The translations under genes and the position numbers were made by a program. A DNA stretch of 64,000 nt from Pyrenopolyporus hunteri (taxonomy: Eukaryota; Ascomycota; Sordariomycetes; Xylariales; Hypoxylaceae), in contig CADCXC010000035.1 of assembly GCA_902806595.1 (NCBI GenBank), positions 186,001 to 250,000 on the forward strand, in the 5' to 3' direction. Numbering within the stretch: the first letter of the stretch is position 1; every line of letters begins with the position of its first letter. The notes beneath the pieces are model-generated. The model made no database searches, was not told the origin of the DNA, and saw nothing but the letters and a program-made list of their open reading frames with translations. Positions 10,788-21,254 of the stretch are shown here, one piece after another.

Positions 10788-12520
10788 GTTGTGTTTTCCT
10801 TCGCGTCGGACGGGCTTCGAGTTTGGCTAGCAACTAACGTATTCTCGGGTTGAAGTTCGTAGAGTTTTACGTTTGGAAGAGAAGATTTGGGGTATGAATG
10901 ATTTAATTTCTCCTTGGAGCCTTCAATTTATCTCGGGTCGAGGATATGTGTCCGTATTTAGCCTTTATTATCTGTTCGCCTTATATGGATAACTTAGCCG
11001 CAGGCTGTATAAAAATCACTATAACATCCATGGAACGGTTCTAATTATATGCTATCTTCTTATCGTATTACTGCTATAGGCCTCTTGTAGGCCATGTGTT
11101 CCCCGGGATCTTTCAGGGGGCGTACCCGGTAAGGAACTTTTCATCTAGACTTTGACGCTGGTGGTGTTCTAGATTTCAGCGACTATATCTATAAAAGGTA
11201 ATAATGCCGCGATTAATACTTTAATACCGAGAGCCTCGAGGAGATTGGTGGTTAGGGGTGCTCCAAAATAATCCGTAGACCCCTGCAAAGCTTTCTTCAA
11301 AGGGATTGATAATTTGAGAATGAGATACCTAAGCGGTAGCTAAACATGAAGTGTATCGTGACTGCAATACCTTCACTTTTATGACGGGCCATTATAGGTG
11401 TAAATATTTGAGTGATAGGCGAGGGACATGAATGAACCTGAGTCCTGGGGATATACTGGAGGACGGTTTCGTCTTCATTTTCTTAATCATAATACACTAC
11501 TATTTCAATAAACCGCCATCTCATTGGGGTATGCAAAAAGCGGGATATCATCATCCAACCTCGTTTCGAGAGGAGACGTAAGCGGGTCGTAAAGATCGGC
11601 TGTACCAGCGTTAAACGCAGACCTTAATAGAACCTTTTCGGTATCGTGTGAACTCTCGTTTATCAATCTATAGGCGAAATCGACGCCTTGTGATACCTAT
11701 GACCATTGTCCGGGAGTGATCGGTACGGCGCATAGAGCAGCGTGGGCTGTGGACTGTGGCTTACCCAGAGTTGCCTAAAGTAGTTGCTGGCTAGAATGTC
11801 ATATGAGGCCATGAATCAAAATTAGAAACTGTACCGAGGCCTCGAGGCCCCGTTCACCGGATGCACATCTTCCTAGTCGAATAAAAACTTACCTTTAGAG
11901 AGCTTGAGTTCGAGGAAGTCCTGGACGGAGGCAAGCCGCTCTTTTTCCTAAGATGGAGGTCTGGAAAAGAACCGGTGCTCATGTAAGGGATGAGAACTAG
12001 AGGGATCCGGACCGCAGAATATCGGCAGCGATACCTGAATTCTCCCCGAAGCACAAGTACATATAACGACGGTCGAGGGGCTAGGGCGGCAAAAACGCAG
12101 ATTACCTAAATTCCGCAACATCTCAATGATGATCTCGGAGGGTAGCCCTGTGAGGGTAGGCGTTTTTTGTTTGGTGTAGGACGCTACTGTAACGGGCTTC
12201 ATCTAATAGGATTGATAATCGTGCTGACTCTGCCTCACCTAGAGGCTAGGCAGACCTGCCTTAAGGCGGATATTCACGCGCCATTGCTAATCAACCAGTT
12301 GCAACCGCGCTTGTTAGGTCTTCCTGGTTGCGGATAAGGCAGTCGGGTCACGGAGCCGAAGCGGCCGGCACTGGTTTCCTACTTACACAATAACAGAGTA
12401 AGTATTGGTAAATGATAGGTGACTGAATATCCAATATATGTTCAATGCCTTTATAACTCTTGGTAACGCGAACTTTGCAATTTCAATGGAGCTAATTGTT
12501 GATACGACTTTCGAGGGTTG
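10788..12520. other. Gene-free region, left part
   Basis: No intact gene. It holds the promoter of the small secreted protein and the F-box-like relic annotated separately. Stops are frequent in all frames elsewhere. Confidence 0.5.
11854..12202 (-). pseudogene. Possible F-box protein relic
   Basis: The frame starting at 12202 contains LPSEIIIEMLRNL, a good match to the fungal F-box start (LPxEIIxxIL), followed by a Ser/Pro and STVVICTCASGR stretch where F-box helices would follow. The frame then closes, and an overlapping frame to 11854 continues with no family resemblance. No full-length F-box gene can be built. This looks like a decayed fragment; the match is short and could be chance. 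Confidence 0.35.
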
Positions 12521-12525
12521 AACTT

Positions 12526-12553
12526 GGGGTTAGGGTTAGGGTTCGGGTTAGGG
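12526..12553 (+). repeat. Interstitial telomere-like repeat
   Basis: A 28-bp block of TTAGGG-type units (three GGTTAGGG-type units and one degenerate TTCGGG), matching the canonical fungal telomere repeat. It is isolated from any chromosome end visible here. Confidence 0.85.
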
Positions 12554-12993
12554 CTGCATCGACAACCCATCACCAAGCCTTCATCACAGTGTAATACGTA
12601 GAACCTTTGAGTGTTGACGTGAATACCACGAATATTTGAAAAATATTTAACTGGACAAGAACGATATCAATTAATATTGATTATAGCTACCGTTTCGTTG
12701 AGACTTCGTATTACCATTGTCGTTGGAGACTCAACGGATCAGACCTTAAAGCCAGCCAACATTTGGGTAAAAGGGATGCCAAGCCTTTTCTCCTTGTGAC
12801 GGATTAACGGGTTAGCAAAAGGCACCCGCCAGAAATCGATAACATCCCGTTCCTTACTGGAGCGTACGAAATCAGCTAAGACGTTACCTCCTGGTGGTGT
12901 GCTCACTTACCCATCATGTTAACACATTCCCCTTGTGATGGATAGGTCTATGACCATCTTCCCACAGAGCCATCCTCCCACTAAAAGGGTATC

Positions 12994-13022
12994 AGAATAC
13001 AATGGTCGAAGCATTGTATTCT
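12994..13022. repeat. Perfect inverted repeat, 11-bp arms
   Basis: AGAATACAATG (12994-13004) and its exact reverse complement (13012-13022) are separated by a 7-nt loop. Confidence 0.85.
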
Positions 13023-13057
13023 AAGATGGTATATATGGTCATGGGCTCATGGCACCA

Positions 13058-13080
13058 CATGGTAATGGGCCATTACCATG
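13058..13080. repeat. Perfect inverted repeat, 10-bp arms
   Basis: CATGGTAATG (13058-13067) and CATTACCATG (13071-13080) are separated by a 3-nt loop. It lies 35 bp after the hairpin at 12994-13022. Confidence 0.85.
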
Positions 13081-13434
13081 ACACCCCTTAAGTAAATGTT
13101 TGGAAATGAGTAGGTATCAGACCGAATAGATATTCCCGATCGGCCATGTTATGAGTCTTAAACAGAGAAGATAGTTGAAATAAGTACCATTCTTTACTAT
13201 TTAGGTAGATAGTAATAACTGGCGTGGTGAAGAGAGGTGTAAGAGAAGATTCCGTAGAGAGTTGATTAGTAAGTCAGGAGACTAGATAGCATAGGAAGTA
13301 GTGGTTTTAATTTTGAGTGAAAGTGATGGTTAACTTAGTAGTGAGTCAGACGAATATTGGCACGGCGCGTGGTATCAAGGACTAGGGACTGAATCTTGTT
13401 GATGCTATGAAGAAGAAAAGAGAGAAAACTAAAT

Positions 13435-13522
13435 CGCGGTTCTTCGAACCGCGGTTTTGTATCTAGGCTCCGGCGGCGCATCCGGCCGGAGGCTCGGTGC
13501 CGGTTGCCCAGCAGGGCTGGGC
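13435..13522. other. GC-rich island with three consecutive hairpins
   Basis: Three inverted repeats follow one another in AT-rich surroundings: CGCGGTTC/GAACCGCG (13435-13453, loop TTC), CTCCGGC/GCCGGAG (13468-13491) and GCCCAGC/GCTGGGC (13506-13522, loop AGG). The block is about 90 bp and much richer in GC than its flanks. It could be a structured RNA, part of a transposon, or a decayed gene fragment; I cannot decide. Confidence 0.5.
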
Positions 13523-16477
13523 CCACCGCGCCGAACCGTGACGAATATAGACTAAGCGAAATGATTAAAAAGGTGGTTAACTGAGATGTACTTAGTGATT
13601 ACAATTATCCATCATCACGTATTAGATTAGTCAAATAACAGGACACTGGTCGTCTTAGTTTCACTTACTCACAGCTACCATTGAAAGTGCGCGGGGCCTT
13701 GGTCTCAAGCACGTATAAGACTAATTTTTAGTAAGCTCTTATAAACCTTGACAAGTAAACTAGATATACTATACTGATAGAATGTGGATATAAGGTATGA
13801 CCATTTGTTTATATCTTTCAGGTATACCCACTTAGGTACCTAGGTAGGAAGCCTGGTTAGTTCGATTAGCTTCATGCGACGACGCGGAAGTTTTCCTTAC
13901 CCTTGGAGCATGTGTATATCAATGTGGCTCTCAAGAACGAATCAATTCTAGGTATCTCACGGGAATATTGTTGTAGTGGGGAAAGACCTAGGATAATGCG
14001 TTGGCTACAGGAAATACGTACTACGTCGCGCGATACTAGGGACGCGAATCTCTGTTTCTGATTATTTTCTCGGCATTACTAGAGGCTCTTACACCGTGAT
14101 AGACATTGTTTACATGCAACATTCGGTGGTGTCAGAATCCTGCGATTCGTCTTACGATGAGTTTAGAGGGGCTACAACTTTACGGATGCCTACCTACCTA
14201 ATCACAGCGTCAAGGGACAATAGAAGTTCGAATATGCACACATCAATCAGCCCAAGGCCTAACGCAGAGTTTGTAGATTCCACCCTCTAGATATCAAATA
14301 GATACACCCAACGATAGGAATGCAAACCCTAGTCGTAGCCAGCGCAGACCGGCCAAAACGTAATGAATTAATCATCGTTCCTTCTTGCCACCCCGAATTG
14401 ATATTATATTGGGTAGCAATGCGTAGAACCTATGACGACGGAAATTTGGTTCTAATAGTTTGGTCATCGCTGAATATCTGTATTTGATGTCATCTGAGAT
14501 ACTAGGTTTTAACTTTCTATAGTCAGGGGTAGGATCCAGACCACGCATCTAGTTCATTCTTACGTCAGATTTTCTGTTTACAGAGGTGCTGAGATGAGGC
14601 TCAAGCCGGTAAATTTATCCCGCGAGTGGTCGACCGTAAGTTGGCCAAGACATCCATTTGCCATCCCGATCAACTGCATCTTACGGCGTTTTGAACGGGG
14701 ATATTATGTGGCAAAAATGTTTCCCAGAAAGCTCCTGGCCCGATTAGGAAAGCGGATGTCCGCAAGGGAGCTGAAAAGCTACGGTTGTCGGATGCGCCCT
14801 ATAAACATCCATGATAGACTCGCCAAACAGTCAATTCGCTCTGTTCGGTCCCACTCTTACCACGCTCAATCTGTAAAGTTGTATGCCGGACTAGCCAATT
14901 AGACGAAGGACCCATTACACCTATTCAAAATCTTAGTGGTCTCCACATCACGGGAACCCAGCCGAGTCGGGGCAGCCAAATGAAGTCTCTAAAGCCGTAA
15001 TGTCGAAACAAGGGTATAAGTTCTCCGAGCTCTGCATATTAATTGGGGAAGTGGCAATCAAGGAATGATCATGTTCCATTCCGGCGATTGGCGTTCCCCA
15101 TAATTCTGTCAGATCTCATAAATCATACCCTATTAAACGAATACTGAAAGGATATTCTAATGTGAACGGCGTGTCCGCGGGGTATCACGTGACAACGTAG
15201 GATATCCAGCTACACGTGACAAGAAATTGCCCTTTTAGGAAATACCACCACACAGCATGGAATCTTATTGGTCGGAAACCACTCCTTACAGAATACAAGG
15301 GTCTTAGAAGATGAATGACTATAGTATTCAATTTGTCATAGCTTAATATAAACACGATTATCGTCAAATAGTGTTTGCTTAATCTTTTATAATTCCGTTA
15401 AATATCATGACTAACCCCTGAATAGCTCCCTATGTACGCCTTTGCTAATAGGTTAGGAAATATCTGGCGAGATATCCCTTACAGCTTGCACCGGTACTAG
15501 TGGCTAAAAAAAATGGACTCCTATACTAATTAAACTAGACTTACGAAAATAATATGCCAATAGGGGTGGCAGGGCTAGCCATGAAGATCCTCTCAGCTAA
15601 TGTCTTTTGTGTTCTGAGTCGAGTCTAACTCCTAAGGGGGAACGCTAACAGAATCGAGCCGTAACCCAAGCACGTCTGAGTCTCGGATTACCATTAACTA
15701 CGGATGAATTGTATACGTAGGAGTAGTACTATGGCATCTGGAATAATAGGGGCGATTTTGAATACATGGTGAGGACGTCCGAGGTTGAAGGCGAGTAGAA
15801 ACTCCAAATGTAGCCAAAAAGGAGAAAGGAGTACATTTCTCTTTAGAGGGTTACACGTCCATTCATCCCCGAGACATACATCAGACACGATATTAAACTG
15901 ACGTAGAGTTACCAACGCGAGATTGGGTATATCCTCACAATAATATTTCAACATGTACGTTACTACACGTTCAATCTATCGTCATTTGTACGGTTTACTC
16001 GCAGTCATATTATTCTTGGCATGGAAATCTCTACGCATTATGGGTTCTTATGGCTTCGGCTATGTTATGCAACCGGGATATGTTTTCAGCTGAAGTTGTG
16101 CTTACTTTTCTCGGTCAATTATGTACTTCGTGGAGTTGTATACATTGGAGTAGTAAGAGTCTTTTAATGGCCTGTTATGTAAATATCTATATAAACCTCT
16201 CCTATGCCTAGCTTTTGAACTGAATCGTTGATGTTTCCCGTGCCTTCTATGCATTCCCGATCCGGCTACTATAAGTATATTACTAGCTTGATTTATCGAA
16301 ACCACTAAGTATCTTCTATTATCCTAGTTCACTATTCCTTCCTAGTTAACTTCTTCGTTTGGTCTATTTGGACATCACCTACCCTTCACAAAACGTTGAC
16401 GATAGAGCTATTTTCAATAGTTTCACAAGAAAAACACAGGCAAGTTAAACATCTTTCGACATTTTCTGCTAGAGGCA

Positions 16478-16484
16478 TATAAAA
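16478..16484 (+). promoter_or_regulatory. TATA box of the Hint-NucA/NucB gene
   Basis: TATAAAA lies 56 bp upstream of the ATG at 16540, a plausible fungal TATA position and the only such element close by. Confidence 0.5.
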
Positions 16485-16539
16485 CTTTTAGGCCCTTTTG
16501 GTAGTTTGCTGGCTGACCATCTGCGAAGTGATTTGGATC

Positions 16540-18858
16540 ATGCCCGACTCCGCTGATCTGCGTATTGCCTCTAAGCGGGCCTACTATGACAATAACAAAC
16601 CATACGGACAGTCCGAAACAATCACATTGTACGTCTACAATGCCGGGCCCAGTCGAGCAGCAGCCCCGGTGGTCAAGGCCGGTTACAGCCACTCCATGGA
16701 CTACAATGCCATTACGACTACGCTTCGCCAGGCCCAAGAGTGGAACAAACCATCTGAAGACATTCAGGCTGGATCTCTTACCTGGAAAAATCTGTCCGCT
16801 CCCACCAGCCGTGTTGATGGGTGGAACGTGGTTACCACGCTCCCCGACATCCCGGCGGGGACACTCATGGAACTCAACCTGGCGTTCCCCATGTTACACG
16901 AGACCTCCTATAAGGATGACACTCTGAACGCATCGGTCTCGTCGTCCACCGCTGACCCACGTACCGGTAACAACTCGACAACATATATCATCACACCCAA
17001 TCATCACAACGATGGCGCAGCGTATTGGAACACACCAGGTAACCTTGCGAACTTGGACTTTAACGGCCTCAGCGGCGTCGCGACTCTATCACGGGCTGAT
17101 TTGAGGATTGCTTCCGCTCGAGCTCACTATAACAATAACTTGCCATATGGACAGAGCGAGACGTTGACGTTCCTTGTTTTCAACGATGGACCGACGATTG
17201 CGACACAGCCTGTCCTGACGGCGGGTTACACTACGTCGATGGACTATACCAAGGTATCCTGCAGTGCCGAACAAGCGTGGGTGCCTGATGGGGTCAATCC
17301 TTCCTCAGGTCTTAAGGACTACACTTGGAAAGCTCTTGAGGGTGTCAGTTGCAAAATTGACGGGTGGAATGTCGTGTGCAATCTTCCGAACCTTCCTCCT
17401 ACGGTGTTGTTCCGTGTAAAAATTGTCTTCCCCATGAACCACGAAACCACATACAACGATTATACAGGCACCGCATCTATCACATCTCAAGCCACGGAAC
17501 TCAATTCAAGCAACAATTCAACGACTTATGCAATCACTCCAAACCATAACAGCGATGGGGACACGTACTGGCAGGCCGCGGGGAACCTTAGCCAGCTGGA
17601 CGGTCCCTCTATCCCATCTGGAAGTCGTGCATGCTTGACAGGCTGGCTTCTAGACACCCCTATCATCATATCGGACGGCACTGGACGCACGCAAATCCCT
17701 CTGGGTGATCTGGAGGCGCGGATGGCCGCGACCAACACACAGATTGTTAGCTACGACATTGGACAGAAGGCTTTCAAGCCCAAGGTCGCCACTGCGGTCG
17801 AACAAGGGACCTCTCCAGAGGTCACTGTTTTGTCATTCTCAGCAGATCGCCAGACCCAACTATCATACAGTGCCCACCCAGACACGCTGCTATATCTAAA
17901 CCCTATGACGGTCAAGGTTGGCGAAGACCAATTACGTGTTGGCTATTGGATTCCGGTGCGGATGCTGTGGGTAGGCGCATCAATCCGAGGAATGGACCAG
18001 AAAGGCGTCCCGACGATTGTCAACGTGACAAACGTGCAGCAATACAAGGGATCGCAGTACAAGAGCGCCGAGCCTTACATGGTCAGCCAAAGTCACAGCT
18101 ACGTCGTCGGTACCGTGGGTGCAGGAGGCGTACTCACTCACAACCCAAAGGATGACCAACTCTGCGGAGACGCCAATGTCCCGGCCATCCTGGCGACCCT
18201 TGGGGTTATCGCAAACCGCCTCGTAGCACAAACAACGCCGCCACCCGGCCTCCCGAACCCTCACGGATACACTCTACGTCACCGGCGCCCCGCCGACCCG
18301 CCTGCCCCGTCCGTACCCGCCCCACCGGTCCTGCCCGCGGACGTACCCCGACGCGACGAGGATGGCAACTGGCTGATCTACTTATACGAAGAGGACACCC
18401 CGGCGGCGGTGGAAAACGCTCGCTACGCGGTTGTGGAAGGGGGACGGCCTTGGCGTCTGACCTACGACCCGACCGGCGTTAACGCTCGGCGATCCCAATC
18501 CACGGGCCCGCACCAAACGCAGAGGGAGCTCCTCCAACTCACCACTCAGGAACTCACAGGGGGCTCTGGGACGGGCCAGCTCGACCGTGATGAGTATCCG
18601 CCCGCCATCGCGGCCGAGGGTGGAACGGGAGCCGTTGTCACTTATATCGAAGCCGGCGATAACCGCAGAGCCGGCAGCCTGATGGGACAGCAGTTCAGCA
18701 ACTACAGGATGAACCCGCAGCCCGACGGGCATCGGCCACTCCAGCCTGGTGACAGGTTCCGCATTGCCATTATCCACGAGAACATGTCCGGCGTCGAGTA
18801 TCTCGGAGACAATCTCGTTGAGGTGGAATCCCAGCTGGAACACCCGCCTGTTGATTAG
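16540..18858 (+). CDS. Polymorphic-toxin-like protein: two DUF11/CARDB-like repeats, Hint domain, NucA/NucB-type DNase domain
   Basis: A single-exon gene of 772 residues; the frame is open to 16498 but its first ATG is at 16540. Residues ~5-175 and ~190-355 are tandem copies of one module (ADLRIAS start, PYGQSETxT, N-x-GP, SMDY, WNVV, NNSTTY end) with the spacing of DUF11/CARDB surface beta-sandwich domains. Residues 365-535 form a Hint (intein/hedgehog-type autoprocessing) domain: N-terminal Cys365, the IPLGDLE segment, block-B-like AHPD with His446, and terminal VLTHN with His534-Asn535. A Pro-rich linker follows. The C-terminal part matches NucA/NucB DNases: VENARYAV...GRPWRL, RDEYPPA (683-689), AEGG (692-695), DNRRAG (707-712) and PGDRFRIAI. 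In bacteria, Hint domains release C-terminal toxin domains. No signal peptide, transmembrane segment, adjacent immunity gene or intron is seen. Bacterial origin is inferred from architecture. A secreted scavenging nuclease is an alternative role. Confidence 0.85.
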   Translation: MPDSADLRIASKRAYYDNNKPYGQSETITLYVYNAGPSRAAAPVVKAGYSHSMDYNAITTTLRQAQEWNKPSEDIQAGSLTWKNLSAPTSRVDGWNVVTTLPDIPAGTLMELNLAFPMLHETSYKDDTLNASVSSSTADPRTGNNSTTYIITPNHHNDGAAYWNTPGNLANLDFNGLSGVATLSRADLRIASARAHYNNNLPYGQSETLTFLVFNDGPTIATQPVLTAGYTTSMDYTKVSCSAEQAWVPDGVNPSSGLKDYTWKALEGVSCKIDGWNVVCNLPNLPPTVLFRVKIVFPMNHETTYNDYTGTASITSQATELNSSNNSTTYAITPNHNSDGDTYWQAAGNLSQLDGPSIPSGSRACLTGWLLDTPIIISDGTGRTQIPLGDLEARMAATNTQIVSYDIGQKAFKPKVATAVEQGTSPEVTVLSFSADRQTQLSYSAHPDTLLYLNPMTVKVGEDQLRVGYWIPVRMLWVGASIRGMDQKGVPTIVNVTNVQQYKGSQYKSAEPYMVSQSHSYVVGTVGAGGVLTHNPKDDQLCGDANVPAILATLGVIANRLVAQTTPPPGLPNPHGYTLRHRRPADPPAPSVPAPPVLPADVPRRDEDGNWLIYLYEEDTPAAVENARYAVVEGGRPWRLTYDPTGVNARRSQSTGPHQTQRELLQLTTQELTGGSGTGQLDRDEYPPAIAAEGGTGAVVTYIEAGDNRRAGSLMGQQFSNYRMNPQPDGHRPLQPGDRFRIAIIHENMSGVEYLGDNLVEVESQLEHPPVD

Positions 18859-19454
18859 ATATTAGGAACTTCCAAAGTAAGCCCCAGGATCTCTAAGGCC
18901 TCGAGTATGTGTTAGTCTTATGGAACACAATAGTTATGAAAGTGACGATGAGACATTTCGATCGTTTTCGTGAAAGGAGAAACATGAAAATATGGAATAT
19001 GGGTTATACCTTTACACTCGCTCAGGGTAGCTATGCGATTTTTACATTAGGTCAGATATTATAGCACTCGCTAAATTTCAGACTTCATTATGTATCACCT
19101 AGTCCGTGTCTGGTAATAGTCCGAAAGCTGTAAGAATATTTCCAAACTCTGAGTTCGTCTATGGCCAGTGTAACTCTGCACATAGAAATATGTATATACC
19201 TATGTATACCCACCTATATAGGTAGGTATCTATTTATACCAATTATTGCGACAACTTCCTCCGTTCTCCACAGTTAACGTCCTGATGACGATAACGACGG
19301 AAAAGGGGTAGATAACACACATAGGGGCTAAAAAGGGGTCACGGAGTATGACTAAATTTGTTCGCTCTCGACAGCTTGCCAGCCCTCCCAGTATTATATT
19401 CAATCGGCTACCTAATTCAATGTCAATTTCCGTATAATGCCCGCACCCTAATTT
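18859..19454. other. Convergent intergenic region
   Basis: It lies between the 3' ends of the Hint-nuclease gene (+) and the GH43 gene (-). It is AT-leaning with TAGGTA-type motifs near 19205-19235. No small frame that looks like an immunity protein is visible. Confidence 0.55.
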
Positions 19455-20597
19455 CTAACGCGGCTCGGCAGCATTATAGCTCGTAGCGACCGGCGTCCCG
19501 AAGTCCGGAGATCCGTCGGACTTGGTACCCAGAACCTGGACCATAGTGTAACGGCTATCGTCACACGCCCCTTTGCTATTCGAGGTAGCATGGTAGACGT
19601 TCCAAGTCTGAGAGCCATCAGGGCTTCGGAAGAAGCTATTATGGCCGGTGCCGTAGTGGCCATTAACGCCGCCCTTGAAGACGCACCCGGAAGACTTTTC
19701 CCAAGCACTGGCGGAGAGCGGGTCCGTCTTGCCATCCCACTCGAGCGTCGCGAGGCAGTAATCGGGCGTCCAGCAGTAGTTGGCGGAATAGACGACGTAC
19801 GTCTTTCCCGTCGCCTCTATGTACAGTGCGGCGGGTCCCTCGTTAACGGGGGTGCCGCTGCGTTCCCATGACTCTGTCGGCTGTGAGATGACGCCGATGT
19901 TTCCCTGCAGGGAGACATTGTCGGACCCTAATTTCTGCATGCATAGCGATTGGTATTGCACTCCGTGGAAACATGAGTATGCGAGGTAGTTCCCCCACTT
20001 GTTGAACCGAACGACAGTCCCGTCGATAGACCATTCCTTGGTGAGCTGGCCGACGTACGTGTAGTCATCCCAGGCTGATGGCCCACCTACTCATTAGTTA
20101 GTATTTGAACTTGCTCAGCACTAGGTAGCGGGTTTGGATTTGATCACTTGGTTTCTCTATCCTTTTACTCCTTAACGCCCTGGCATATCCAACCAGGCCA
20201 AGGAAAAGAAAGTATTCAGGAAGTACGCACCCCTGAGAACGTGCAAGTTCTGCCCATCCAGGTTATTCCCGTTCCCCGCCGTGAAGTAGATATACCACCG
20301 TCCGTCGAGGTAATGTGTCTCAGGCGCCCAGACATTGCAGCAGCGGCTCGCTTCGCTTGAGCTGTAGACAACCTTCTTCGCGGCCGTCTTGAGCCCTTCG
20401 ATCGTAGTGGACCGCGCGATCTGCACGTTCGTCCACGACGTCGACAGGAGGTAGTAGTACCCTCCCGAATACGCGATCTGCGGATCGCTGCCGCCCGGTC
20501 GGCGGATTGGGTTGGTGAATGCCGCTGCCGGGCCTGCCGAGAGACAGGAGACAGCGCCGAGGAAGGCTGTGACGAACTTTCGTGTGGTGAACAACAT
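19455..20597 (-). CDS. Secreted GH43-family glycoside hydrolase (arabinan/xylan-active type)
   Basis: Exon 1 is 20597-20231 and exon 2 is 20086-19455, joined across a 144-nt intron (GTGCGT donor, CTAAC branch, TAG acceptor) to 332 residues. Residues 1-26 are a signal peptide ending AGPAAA. The five-bladed GH43 features appear in order: GGSDPQIAY with the presumed catalytic-base Asp38, STSWTNVQIARS, NVWAPETHYLDGRWYIYF (88-103), NEGPAAL with the presumed acid Glu205, and GTGHNSFFRSPDG plus WNVYHA near the end. Family members remove arabinose or xylose from plant cell-wall polysaccharides, so it fits a plant-associated or saprotrophic lifestyle. Exact substrate is not readable. Cys pairs (SRCCN, YCWTPDYC) suggest disulfides in an extracellular enzyme. 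Confidence 0.87.
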
Positions 20598-21254
20598 GAT
20601 GAGCTATTATGTTCTGGACTTTTTAGCCAGGTAATATATAAATTGCATCGAGACCACCACAGTTGCGTTTGGGAAGCTCTGTTGGGTGCGGTCGTCCCAT
20701 AGGAATGTCTCCTTATTTTTATATGTTCCCTTTATCTAAAAATTAAGTACCTTATATCACTTGCCCACTCGCTATGTATTTCACTTTGAATATATAGAAG
20801 CACGATTATGCAGGATACCATAGCAAACCTACCATTGGAGCGCATGTAAACAGCGTCGCCTTAGAATTGTGGGGTGAGAAGGCGGTGGAGTCCGGGGAAC
20901 GTTGTTCTAACAGCTCGAGCTTCCTATTCCGAATTACGATGGACAAAAGCCTATAATCCGATTCGGAAGATGCCCAGCGTAATTGCTATTTCTCCGTTTC
21001 CCCATCTTATAGACCTAGTTAAATCGGCCAGGAAACGAGGGTGGTAGGCGGCTACAGCGAACTTCGGTCAATTCTTAACCATGAACATCGAAGAATGGCA
21101 TTGTGGGGTTACTTTCCGGAGCTTTCAAATGCCACGAACTATCGCGAAGGAACCGCCGCCAAGATTACCCGCTGCGATCTTATCGCCAAGTTCACCAGGG
21201 GTCCATTTCCGGGGTTTTGATTTTGACTGGAGATCTGTGGGTTATTTCGTAATC
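20598..21254. other. Upstream region of the GH43 gene
   Basis: It holds the GH43 promoter, with an AT-rich TATATATTA-type stretch just upstream of the start. No gene is seen. Confidence 0.5.

Larger units (their letters stand above)
12917..13371 (+). mobile_element. Candidate decayed copia-type LTR followed by a primer-binding-site-like sequence
   Basis: TGTTAACA at 12917 resembles an LTR start. About 455 bp later, TGGTATCAAGG (from 13372) resembles the Ty1/copia primer-binding site TGGTATCAGAG. The interval contains two strong hairpins. I find no matching second LTR and no gag-pol, so this is only a candidate. Confidence 0.25.
12554..16477. other. Gene-free region, right part
   Basis: About 3.9 kb with no credible protein gene. 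The largest frame (14594-14902, 102 codons) has ordinary random-frame composition and no family match. The 12.9-13.5 kb part carries hairpins and a possible LTR relic, listed separately. The rest is featureless to my reading. Confidence 0.5.

Noticed and set aside
14594..14902. 102-codon frame with basic residues
   Set aside because: No known motif, no supporting signals, and surrounded by random stops.
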